Positions 39,385 through 50,700 of a stretch of 64,000 bases of DNA are shown piece after piece. The stretch is taken from positions 4,662,501 to 4,726,500 of the forward strand of contig NC_091675.1 of assembly GCF_042453785.1 (NCBI RefSeq). Reading direction: 5' to 3'. The position numbers were made by a program, and so were the translations under genes. This DNA is from Malus domestica. Its lineage: Eukaryota > Streptophyta > Magnoliopsida > Rosales > Rosaceae. The notes beneath the pieces were generated by a model. The model had not been told where the DNA came from. It saw nothing but the letters and a program-made list of their open reading frames with translations, and did not search any database. Positions within the stretch are counted from its first letter, which is position 1. Each line of letters opens with the position of its first letter.

Positions 39385-40690
39385 ACAGTCAGTTCGGAAC
39401 ATCTAACTCCGAACCTCACACATTTTTATTTATTTATTGAAAAGTCTTAATTCGCGTCCTTACCACTAGTTGCATGGATTAATTTATTGGATGCGAACCT
39501 CAATGGCATATATTAAGCAAAAGCAGGACATCATGGTACCAATATTTAGATAATAATTATCCTTTTGCCTTCTCCCAGAATCACACCAGCACGTTGCTCA
39601 AGAAGAACAAACATACACACCCAATGATCGCATTAAGTCCACTATTCCAATATATAAACACACCCTGCAACGAGATTGGCGCATCATATTCTTGCTTAAT
39701 TATCGCATTAACAAATTACGAGCCAAAATAGAAGTGATTTTTCTCAGCGTGTAACAATTGTAATGCTCGTGTATCAATCACTTACGTATGTGTAATATTA
39801 TACTTCAAATTATACTGGTGTTATTTGTATTATACTACTTATTACGCGTGAGTTTGTGACAGTACTCCAACATTTCTTGTAAAGTACAAACCAAATTCTT
39901 GAAGCTTGTGAAATTTGTGATAACGTTTTGAATAAAGAAAACAATTTTCTTTAGTAGTACCTAACACCAAGTAGTATAAAAAATGAATGAATACGATTGA
40001 AAGTAAAAGATCTAATAATTGTTAAAGTCAAATCTAACAACTAAAACACTCATAGCATTGAGTATTTAATAACATTAAAGTCGCAATATTAAAGTCACGG
40101 ACTAAGATTATCTCCTCTCATTTTTCCATCTCATCTTCTCACATTTTCTATTTTGTCATTTTTTTTTATAAAAAATTAATATAAGATGTTGACGTGATTT
40201 AACCGTGACCGTTCAAATAGGAGAAAAGAAAAAGAAAAAAAAAAGGGAGATAATCCTATTCCTAAAGTCACACCCAAGCAAATTATAAAAAAAAAAGTGA
40301 CATTGAGTACTGCAAATCACATATTTATTTTTTTCATTTTATCTTTGTTAAAAATAAGAAGAAAAAAAACCCACGTGATGTGTCTTCTTTTTTCTCTGAG
40401 ATGTCACGTACCAGGGATTGTGGTAGTGTGATCGGAACCATAGCACGGGGAGGAAAGGTGAAGTTTTGATGTCGTTTTGTAACTTTTCTGTAAATGGTTT
40501 CTGACACTTTGATCTGAGAGCCTGAGAGTCTCCTCCCTTTCCAGTTCTCCCCCTCTGCAGCTTTCTTTCTGGGAGTCCCACCCCCACCTTCTCGTGTCTA
40601 TCCCTCTAAATTTTGGATGAAATGCCTTCGGTTATTGTTTTGTTTACTAGCTAGATGCTCAACAGGCAAATTTAGAAGTTGGTTTCTTAA
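39385..40690. repeat. Segmental duplication A, copy 1
   Basis: Similar over its length to 53925-54925, for example GCAAAAGCAGGACATCATGG, CCCTGCAACGAGATTGGCGC and CTAGCTAGATGCTCAACA in both. Copy 1 has about 310 extra bases near 39965-40295. The unit includes ACGTGATGTG, a stretch ending TTCTTTCTGGGAGT and other 5'-UTR-like sequence, but no conserved ORF, so it is probably a duplicated promoter region. Confidence 0.8.
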
Positions 40691-42054
40691 CCATAAATAA
40701 TAATTCGTAGTTGGTTTGCTAAAGTTAATTAAACCTTAATGGTTGACTAAAAAATTTAAAAACTCCAACTTACTACTTGGCATGCATCATCATCTTCATA
40801 AAACAAGATAAGTAGTTGGTTACACCTACATGTTTTAAAAGATTTTTTTAGTATACTGCAGGGAATATGATACACCGAAACATAATAAAAAAATTATTTT
40901 AAATATCAATGCATATATGAATTGTGGTGGTTGCTTGAAGCAGGTCGGTATGGGGGGTTATTTATGAAATGTCATCAGGCCAGCTGAAAATCTTGGGTTC
41001 TTTGAATTGGTTTGATAAGAATGTTAATGGATATGGGTCAACTCATGTTAGGCTAGTAGGACTCGGTCCAAACCAGTCATATTGGGCTGAATCAAAACCA
41101 TAATATTCGTTTCTCCATGGCTCTGATTTTTCTGTTTTTTATCGGGCATGAAAACTTGGATCGATCAGGTTATTAGTAAGACGTAATTTATACAAACATA
41201 ATATTTCTCTGTATTTTGGTTTTATTTGACTTAATGTTGGCTGCGCATCATGTGAAAGTGTTTAATAAATTTAAAAGTAATCTTAACCAGTTTGTAATCA
41301 TGTTTACCTTAGCTCATCAACGCTTGAACCTTAAGAAAGTCACATGAACCTTACGGGCTCATGTGGTGACCGAGACCAGATAAGATTGGAAATGAGTCAA
41401 AGTGCAATCCTATGCAGACCCATTCTTATAGCTTGTAAGACAACATATATTTGATTATTTTCAAAATACGACTTGTTAAACTGACGGCTAGAAAAATCAA
41501 GCACGAACACAACCTATTCAACTAACAGAGTTAGCACAAAACGCAACTCATTAATTAGTTAACGGGTCCAACCGCTATCAACATGGCTCACTAATATTAT
41601 CTATCCCACGATTTGAACGATGGTTTCAATTATTGTTACTAAATACAAGAAGCAAACTTACTAATTAGCTTTGTCTTCCAAAGATGAAGTCTCCAATCTC
41701 CACATGATCCAAAAGAGACAAAGCTAGGTCATTTAATCTTCTTCTTTGGCTTCATTTTGCTTTGTTTTTTGTTCTGTTTTAATTAAAGAACATTATTTCT
41801 ATATAATTCTTAGAGAGAATTGCCCTAGTGAAAGCAGGATCCAAATCTCGTCGTATACCAAAAAAAGATTTAGTTATCTGAAAAAAGAGTCTCAAATGAT
41901 CCAAATTAGCGAAGTGCTTTTTTATTTATTAATTGAGCGAAGTATATATAATTTTACTTGTGGTTTAGTGCTTGTTTGATAACCATTTTCTTTTTACACA
42001 AATTTACTTGGAAGACTTGATATTTGCAAGCACATTTCACTGTGATTCACCCTC
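40691..42054. other. Intergenic region without supported genes
   Basis: AT-rich; only short chance ORFs. Confidence 0.4.
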
Positions 42055-42304
42055 TCAGACCATCTCCAACCCTTGGCCTAAAATCTAAAATTTTTAACCC
42101 AGAAAAGCTTTTATGCTCCAACCCGTCTGGCCTAAAATTGTAGCCCCATATTATTAAAGAATGAATTTAGGCTAATTTTTTTCTTAAAGTAACTTTTTAA
42201 AAATAAAAAATTATGTAGACTATCATAATTTAATTTTATGAACATTTTAACCTAAAAATATTTAGATTCTGATAAATACTGAAAAATCACTAACCGACAC
42301 TATG

Positions 42305-42962
42305 TGTCACATCCCCGCCTGGGCCCTCACCACATTCCGTGCTCAACTCCGCCATAGCACGATATTGTCCGCCTTAGGCCCCGACCACGCTCTCACGGTT
42401 TTGTTTCTGGGAACTCACACGAGAACTTCCCAGTGGGTCACCCATCCTGAATTGCTCTCGTGCGAACTCACTTAACTTTGAAGTTCTAAAAGAATCCGAG
42501 GCCAGTGAGCTCCCAAAAGACCTCATGCTAGGTAAAAATGAAAATATACATATAAGGCTTACATGATTAACTCCCCTGGGCGATGTGGGATGTTACAATC
42601 CACCCCCCTTAGGGGCCTAACGTCCTCGTCGGCACACTTTCGCCTAGAGATTGGCTTTGATACCAAATTGTCACATCTCGCCCCAGGCCCCCACCACATC
42701 CCGGACTTGACTCAGCCGTAGCACGATATTGTTTGCTTTGGGTCCCGACTACACCCTCACGGTTTTGTTTATGGGAACTCACATGAGAACTTCCTAGTGG
42801 GTCACCCATCCTGGGATTGCTCTCGCACGAACTTGCTTAACTTCGGAGTTCCGATGGAACCCGAAGTCAGTGAGCTCCCAAAAGGCCTCGTGCTAGGTAG
42901 AGATGAGAATATACATATAAGGTTTACAAGATCCACTCCCCTGGGGGATGTGGGATGTTACA
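42305..42962 (-). mobile_element. Cassandra TRIM element, two LTRs (minus orientation)
   Basis: The LTRs at 42305-42597 and 42669-42962 (about 293 bp) flank a 71-bp interior with the Met-tRNA primer site (TTTGATACCA side) and a polypurine tract (read on minus, AAGGGGGGTGGAT). Each LTR contains a 5S-rRNA-like segment (GAACTCCGAAGTTAAG-type and GGATGGGTGACCCACT-type), the defining mark of Cassandra. The flanks CTATG and CCATG are a near-match target duplication. A 54-bp piece of the LTR end is repeated at 42963-43016. The element is non-coding, non-autonomous and old enough for its LTRs to differ at many sites. Confidence 0.9.
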
Positions 42963-43280
42963 CCATACATATAAGGTTTACAAGATCCACTCCCATGGGG
43001 GATGTGGGATGTTACACCATGAAACTTGTTAAATACTATGAAAAAATATGAAACAAATGAAAGATTTTTTTAATTACTTTAGCCGTTAGATTTAAATTTG
43101 AATGGTTAATTTTATTTTTATTTTTACCGTTGAATTTCATCAAATTACATATTAACCGTTGGATTCAATGTATTTATAAATATAAAACTAAACAAAATAT
43201 ACATATATGGTGGGCCAACCCCACTAATTATGGGCTAAATTTGGCTTCCATTTAAGTTTTAGGTTTTATGTCACATTTTA

Positions 43281-43711
43281 GGTAGAAATGAAAATATACA
43301 TATAAGGCTTACATGATTAACTCCCCTGGACGATGTGGGATGTTACAATCCACCCCCCTTAGGGGCCTAACGTCCTCGTCGACACACTTTCGCTTAGAGA
43401 TTGGCTCTGATACCAAATTGTCACATCTCATCCCCGGCCCCCACCACATCCGGACTTGACTCAGTCGTAGCACGATATTATTTGCTTTGGGTCCCGACTA
43501 CACCCTCACGGTTTTGTTTATGGGAACTCACATGAGAACTTCCTAGTGGGTCACCCATCCTGGGATTGCTCTCGCACGAACTCGCTTAACTTCGGAGTTC
43601 CGATGAAACCCGAAGTCAGTGAGCTCCCAAAAGGCCTCGTGCTAGGTAGATATGAGAATATACATATAAGGTTTACAAGATCCACTCCCCTGGGAGATGT
43701 GGGATGTTACA
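43281..43711 (-). mobile_element. Cassandra TRIM, second truncated copy made by tandem duplication
   Basis: A partial LTR (43281-43347), interior, and complete LTR (43419-43711) followed by the same flank as the first copy. It arose by duplication of a segment of about 0.7 kb (42531-43280 and 43281-43973), not by a new insertion. Confidence 0.85.
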
Positions 43712-44602
43712 CCATGAAACTTGTTAAATACTATGAAAAAATATGAAACAAATGAAAGATTTTTTTAATTACTTTAGCCGTTAGATTTAAATTTGAATGG
43801 TTAATTTTTTTTTTTTTTACCGTTGAATTTCATCAAATTACATATTAACCGTTGGATTCAATGTATTTATAAATATAAAACTAAACAAAATATACATATA
43901 TGGTGGGCCAAACCCACTAATTATGGGCTAAATTTGGCTTCCATTTAAGTTTTAGGTTTTATGTCACATTTTAGCATTGGGTTGGGTTGAGTGTTTTTTT
44001 TTGGGGGGGGGGGGGAAATAGAAATGGAAAATTTGAGTTTAGCCTATGGTTGGAGAAGGTCTCATAGAGAACAGAGAGGGAGTTCACCCTAACGTAAGGG
44101 CATTTTCGGCCAAATACCATCATTTGTTAGCACAAAACACGGGGTTTTAAGATTTTAGGACTTTTTTTTTGGTGTTTTAAGACTTTTGGATGTTTTCGGT
44201 ATTTTGTTAATTCTTTAATTAAAGTGCTATGGTTCATCATTCAATAATAAATTTTGAAGTCTATCAATTCCGGATGATTCCACTTTGCTAGTGGATTTTA
44301 GGGTAAGGCTATTTTCGGTTTTTTATGTTCAATATATCGTGTTTCGTCATAATGGATTAGTCATAATTGAGAAAGTTGAACCTCCAACCTCCTAATTGTT
44401 AATTTTGGATAGAGTTACGATGTGGTTTTGCTTACGCTGCGATGTTCGATGTTCGATGTTCAGCGCGGGAAATATTAACTGCAGTATACAGTTAGCAGCA
44501 ATAATTGTTTGTCCAAAAACAAAAAAAACAAAAAGTTAGCACCAATAATTAAGTGTGGTTCCCACTTTGTACCGTTCACTCAGACATTTACAGTTGTATA
44601 AG

Positions 44603-44628
44603 TCTTGGTCTTGGTCTTGGTCTTGGTG
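44603..44628. repeat. Hexanucleotide (GTCTTG)4 repeat
   Basis: Four tandem GTCTTG units. Confidence 0.85.
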
Positions 44629-45609
44629 AGATAATAAGTGGATCAGACATTCTTGTACCATTCACTCGGATATCCAGCTCATTCGCAAACAGAGTAGAGA
44701 ATGCGGTACGTCTTTCAGATTTATTTTTAATTTGCTCCATTTTCTTGTCCCGTTTTATCTGTTTCATTAATTATTATTTTTTTGTTTATTTAATTAACCT
44801 CATCCCACTCCAAACAAGTTATTTATTAACTAGGATTCTTTCTACCTTTGATCTCTTTGATTTGTTGTTTGTATCACAAACAAGATATTACCAACAGAAA
44901 ATTTAATTCCTAGATGTTCCAAACGGCAGAAATATTCCCAGATGTTCAAACAGTGGTGAACTAGTACACCAAAAAGTTTATTTTCGAACGGATCAAAGAA
45001 ACAAAGTTTTCAATTTCTATTCCAAATTTCAGAATTGGAGAGGATCACAATTTTTGAATTTAGAATTTTCGGAATGTTTAGGGTTGGAGTAATCTCGAAA
45101 TTTTCATGACATAACTTGAAAGTTCATATATTTTACAAGGTTTTTTAATATTCTTGAAATTTTTTCATATATGCAATTTATTGTTATATCTTGATATTTG
45201 GTATATGCTTATTTATAAATTTATTTAATTTTGTGGAATATACTTGATTTTCCTGTTTAATACATAAATATATGGTTAATATAAAAAACAATGAACAAAA
45301 TGTTTCCAAAACTAACAATAAAATACAAAAGTTGATAACAAAATACATAATTTTAGTAAATAACTTTTAAAAATTAGCATATTTCAAAAAAAAAAAAACG
45401 AAAAATTTCAAATCGGTAGTTAGAAAATTTCAGATTCTCTAAATGCATTCTAACTTTCAAAAATAATCAGATTCAGATTTTAGAATTTTAATTTCAAAGT
45501 CAGAAAAGACTATTCCAACTAGCACCCTAAGTACACCACCCACTAGGTTTCTCTCTTCTATTGAGTAACGTGCTAGAAGCAACAATGATAAAGAGTTAAA
45601 GCTAGAACC

Positions 45610-45790
45610 ATCAAGGGGTGGCTTAGTGGTTGAGGATAATTTTCAAGCCCATATTTCGCACGGTACGTTTTAAGTTCGATTCTTGATATTGGTGAATCAC
45701 TCGATGATGACTAGAGGAGTCTTTCCGACTCCCAGAAGAATGGACTATTGTGACAAAGCCATCAGTTGATCCCTTTTTCTTATTTTAAAG
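45610..45790 (+). mobile_element. tRNA-derived SINE-like sequence
   Basis: GGGGTGGCTTAGTGGTTGAG resembles a Pol III A box and AAGTTCGATTCTTG a B box, about 50 bases apart. A T-rich stretch follows. No clear target duplication. Confidence 0.45.
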
Positions 45791-46112
45791 ATAAAGATGT
45801 AAACATCGAAATTTCAGTAAAATAAATGTTCACCAACACATTAAAGTTTTGACATGCCAAGGCTTACGTGACATGCGACATGTGTTTTACAAATCGTACA
45901 TGTGGATGCGACTCATCAAAATCAGATGAGCCATCAAGAAGTACACGTGTCAACACTTGACGGAAAGGAATTATTTGATTTTAATTTAATTAAGTCAAAT
46001 ATTAATTGATGGAGCCAAATCACGAACCGGCTCACAAATTGAGTCCTGGTTCTTTTTTTTCAATTAATCAAGCCCACAATCAAGGCCAAATCTGACACAC
46101 CCCAACCAAAAA

Positions 46113-46773
46113 TGTCCACTAAGATCCCACATCGCCCAGGGGTGAAGATCCTGTAAGCCATATGTATATTCTCATTTCTACGTAGCACGAGGCCTTTTGG
46201 GAGCTCATTGGCTTCGAGTTCCATCGGAACTCCGAAGTTAAGCTAGTTCGCGCGAGAGCAATCCCATGATGGGTGACCCACTGAGAAGTTCTCTTGTGAG
46301 TTCCCATAAACAAAACTGTGAGGGCATGGTCGAGGCCCAAAACGGACAATATCATGCTACAGCGGAGTCGAGCTTGGGTTGCGGTAGGGGCTTAGCCGAG
46401 ATGTAACAATTTGGTATCAGAGCCAATCCTTGGCTGGAAGTGTGCCGACGAGAACATCGGGCCCCTAAGGGGGGTGGATTGTAAGATCCCACATCACCCA
46501 TGGGTGAGGATCCTGTAAGCCTTATATGTATATTCTCATCTCTACCTAGCACGAAGTCTTTTGGGAGCTAACTGGCTTCGGGTTCCATCGGAATTCCGAA
46601 GTTAAGTGAGTTCGCGCAAGAGCAATCCCATGATGGGTGACCCACTGGGAAGTTCTTGTGTGAGTTCCCAGAAACAAAACTGTGATGGCGTGATCGGGGC
46701 CCAAAACGGACAATATAGTGCTACGGTGGAGTCGAGCCTGAGATGTGGTGGAGGCCAGGGTCGGGATGTGACA
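46113..46773 (+). mobile_element. Cassandra TRIM element, plus orientation
   Basis: LTR 46113-46408, primer site TGGTATCAGAGC at 46412-46423, polypurine tract CTAAGGGGGGTGGAT, LTR 46480-46773. The 5S-like block GGAACTCCGAAGTTAAG ... GATGGGTGACCCACT occurs in each LTR in the sense direction. No coding capacity. The LTRs differ at a number of sites, so it is not recent. Confidence 0.9.
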
Positions 46774-47200
46774 AAATCTATTCGTAGGCAAAGCTTTGAG
46801 GGTCAATAAATATAAGGCTCCAAGAAAAAGAAAGGTCCATAAAATCATTCACGCCCAGACGCTGAAGCTTTGAAACTCTGAAACTCTCAAGCACTCAAAC
46901 CCCTCTCATACACTTAAACACTCAAGAAAACTCGGAAAACCCTACGCGTTCTTCATCAACCTCGTGAAGAACCACCAAGCACCCCTACACGTGCTGGTTC
47001 CTCAGTTGCCAAGACTACACACCTTACATTAATCAGAGGACCAAGTTGTAAAGAGATTGTAACCCTACATTCAAATTAATACAATACAATTATTTTGTAC
47101 ATGTGTCCTTATTTCATTTGTTACAGGATTTTCTTGTTTACAAAAGAGTTAAATCTAGTTTTAATGAAATCCTAGAAATGATAAAGTTTTCAAAATTTAT

Positions 47201-47368
47201 CCATACTAAGGTTGAAATGTTCTTACTAATTAAGAGAGTTTTAATTATTCATTTAAGAAAATAAGGATAGTATTGTAATTTTACCCATACTAAGGTTGAA
47301 ATGTCCTTACTAATTAAGAGAGTTTTAATTATTCATTTAAGAAAATAAGGATAGTATTGTAATTTTAC
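47201..47368. repeat. 84-bp tandem duplication upstream of the resistance gene
   Basis: Two nearly identical 84-bp units (47201-47284, 47285-47368) beginning CCATACTAAGGTTGAAATGT, about 340 bases before the start codon. Confidence 0.9.
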
Positions 47369-47705
47369 CACATCTAAAATTTCCTACTTATAAGCATTTT
47401 CTCACACGTATTCTCTCCTACACTAACACTCTATGCGTGTGTTGATAATGATGTACAGAACCTAAATTTAGGTTTTTATTTATATTTTTCGGTCAAGATG
47501 GTATTTTACATCTCTCGATCGGAGAGTTTTTTGGCCAATCAAAACTGCATCATGCACGTAAAGCATGTACGTATAGTTTCAACTTTCAATATGTCTAAGA
47601 AGCTAGTAGATTTGGATATATCTAAGAAGCTAGTGCTGGCTAGCTAACACCAAACAATATTGTATCATGTTTACCAATTTCTTGATTTGTATATGTTCGA
47701 CAGGC

Positions 47706-50700
47706 ATGGAGATTGTTACTGGAATTGTTGGAAAAGTTGCCGAGTATGCAATTGAACCAGCTATACACCGAGTGGGCTACCTTACTCATTGCAGAAGCAG
47801 CCTTCAGAATCTACAAACTCAAGTGAATGAATTAACTTCTGCTAGAGAGGGGGTGGAGCATAAGGTTGATGAAGCTGAAAGACAAGGTAAACGAATCGAA
47901 AGCGAGGTACAGAACTGGCTGAAACAAGTGGAAGAGATCACCGGAAAGGCAGGCGAATTGTGGAAAGATGAAGTCCAAGCAAAGATGAACTGTCTCCATG
48001 GGTTTTGTCCTAATCTTATTCTTCGTTACCAGCTAAGCAGAAAGTCAAAAAAATTGGAACAGGTTGCTGTTAAACTCTATGAAAAAAGAGACTTCACCAA
48101 TTTTTCATATGATGCTCGTCCACAAGAGGTATGTGCCGTGTCTACCAAATACTACGAAGCCTTTGATTCAAGGATTTCAACTCTAAAGAACATAATGGAT
48201 GAATTGAGAGCTCCCAGTACCGATCTGATTGTGGTGTATGGAATTGGCGGTGTGGGAAAAACCACACTTGTGGAAGAAGTCCTTAGGCAAGCTGTAGCAG
48301 AAAAGTTATTCACTGATGCAGTTATGGTTCGTGATGTGAAAAATCCAGACCTACAAGGAATTCAAAAAGAAATTACCAAGAAATTAGGCATGGAAGTTGG
48401 TGAAAACGAGATTATGGCTGAAAGAGCACGTCATTTATGCAGCAGGATAAAAGACAAGAAGGTTCTTGTAATTTTAGATAATATTTGGGAAAAAATCGAT
48501 TTGGAGACTGTGGGACTGCCATGTCTGTCTAATTGCAAAATATTGTTGACCTCCAGAAATCTAAAATTTTTATCGTCAGAGATGCGACCCCAAAAAGAGT
48601 TTCGGCTTGAAGTTTTAAACGAAAAGGAAACTTGGAGTTTATTTGAGAAGAAGGCAGGCGACGTTGTTAAAGATCATGCTATACGGAATATAGCAATCCA
48701 AGTATCTGAAAAATGTAGAGGTTTGCCTGTTTTAGTTGTCATAGTTGCAAGCGCTTTAAAAAGTAGAAGTACTTTGTATGCATGGAATGATGCCTTGAGA
48801 TGCCTAAAAGCGTTTGACGGTGAAGAGTCAACAGAAGAAGCATATTCGGCTCTGGAGTGGAGTTTCAATCAATTGGACAGTAAACTTAAGCCATTGTTCT
48901 TGCTTTGTGGAATCGTCATTGGCGTAGCCTCAGACAACTCTGCCCATTTGTCAGACGCCCGTTTGTCCGACTTGTTTAAATATGCAATGGGTTTGGGTTT
49001 GTTTAAGAACTGTCATTCATTGGAACAAGCAAGCAATGCATTGCATTCGTGGATCGAACAGCTTAAAGACTCTTGTCTATTATTAGACAATGTGGGTGAT
49101 GAATTTATCAGAATGCATGATCTTGTACACAATGTTGCGATCACGATTGCATCCAAAGATCAATGCACTTTGTTTAGAACATCTGGAGGTGAGCTGAAAG
49201 AATGGCCTAATGATAGGGATTTTTTAGAAAAGTGCACAACTATCTCTTTGGCTCACTGCAATATCCCCAGACTTCCTGAAGTGTTCGAATGCCAAGAATT
49301 AGAGATGTTTATTTTGGGCTCTAATGGTGGTGACCCAATGGAAATCCCAGACACCTTTTTTAAAGGGATGATAAAACTAAAAGTTTTGGATTTAACTAAA
49401 CTGGATATTGGATCACTGCCTTCATCTCTTCAGCTCCTAGAAAATCTTTGGACATTGTGCTTGGGTAGGTGCGTGTTGGGAGACATAGCTCTAGTTGGGC
49501 AGCTGACAAGATTAGAAATTCTTAGCTTTTTCCGTTCTGATCTTAAGGAGTTGCCTAAAAAAATTGGGAAATTAACTCATCTTCGGTTGTTGGATTTGAG
49601 AGGTTGCTATCAGCTTGAAGTGATTTCACCAAATGTATTATCAAGCTTGAAAAGTCTAGAAGACTTGAGAATGCACAACAGCTTCCACCGATGGGTGGCT
49701 GAAGGAGTCACCGGAGAAACTTTTGGAGCTAAGGGACTTGCCTCATCTAGCGGCATTAGCTGTACACATTCCGGATGCTAGAATTATCCCAAGGGGCTTG
49801 TTCTCTGACAAGTTGAAAAGATATGATTTATCAATTGGTGATACTCTTTACACTTATTTTCTCACAGCAAACTTCAAAGGCACCCATAGATGTGGAATAC
49901 GGGACAGTATGGATGGAACCCTCAACACATTAAAGCTCAAGCTCACCACCAGGCAAGAATTGGACGATGGTCTAAAAATGCTATTGAAGAGATCTGAAGC
50001 TTTGTACTTGCCTGGGTTGGAGAACGACTTCCAATTCCAATCAGATAGTGAAGATTTTCAGCAATTGAAACACCTCTACGTTCAAAACATTGCTAAATTT
50101 ACATACATCATAAATGAGAAGGTACATCGCTGGTTTCATGTTAATATTTTTTCTGTCTTTGCACTATAATTATCATCCAGAATTTTACAGAATGTGCAGT
50201 TCTGCATTTCATTATTTTTTTCCTGTCATCCTTCTATAAGTTTAAGAGGTCGCACTTGGTGCGATGGCAAGTGCCTTCGCCCATGAGCGGTAGGTCTCGG
50301 GTTCGAGACTTGGGAGCAGCCTCTCCATAAATGGGGGTAAGGCTAGCCGACATTCACCTCTCCCAGACCCTGCGTAAAGCGGGAACCTTATGCACTGGGT
50401 ACGACTTTTTTTTTTATCCTTCTATAAGTTTAGAACATCGAAGTGATTAAAATAAGTCAACCAAGGAAGATAGTAACCAACATTTATGCTATTCGAAGAG
50501 TTTTCTTATATAAATATCAAAGCAAAAAAGCATTGTTTGATCTAGTGGTGTTCCCAATGTTGAAAGACATTCGATATACAAATTATTCCTTCCTCATAAA
50601 GAGAACTTTATTAGGTTAGGTATGAAATTCATCTTCAACCATATTATGGTAACTGAATTATAGGAATTTGATCTCTAAAGTTTTGGAATGCATATGACTA

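Larger units (their letters stand above)
42058..44061. mobile_element. PIF/Harbinger-like MITE enlarged by Cassandra insertion
   Basis: The ends GACCATCTCCAACC and GGTTGGAGAAGGTC are inverted copies (one mismatch), flanked by the 3-bp duplication TCA (42055-42057, 44062-44064). Removing the Cassandra copy and the tandem duplication leaves an element of roughly 600 bp without coding capacity. Its ends resemble those of the MITE at 56422-57183. Confidence 0.7.
44065..46112. other. Intergenic region upstream of the resistance gene
   Basis: No supported gene. It contains a TCTTGG hexamer repeat and a SINE-like sequence. GAGAATGCG|GTACGT near 44700-44708 looks like a splice donor and could belong to an untranslated first exon of the resistance gene, but this is speculative. 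Confidence 0.35.

Noticed and set aside
40348-40587. Minus-strand ORF in duplication A
   Set aside because: The matching ORF in copy 2 (54612-54872) is in another frame for much of its length, so the protein is not conserved.
42305-46773. Apparent 5S rRNA genes
   Set aside because: The 5S-like blocks lie inside Cassandra LTRs together with a primer site and polypurine tract, and they are incomplete as 5S genes.
46119-46848. Several ORFs of 65-100 codons over the Cassandra copies
   Set aside because: They are translations of the non-coding TRIM element, repeated in each copy.
50245-50415. Possible tRNA gene
   Set aside because: A and B boxes are present but no cloverleaf acceptor stem follows, and the 17-bp target duplication marks it as a SINE.
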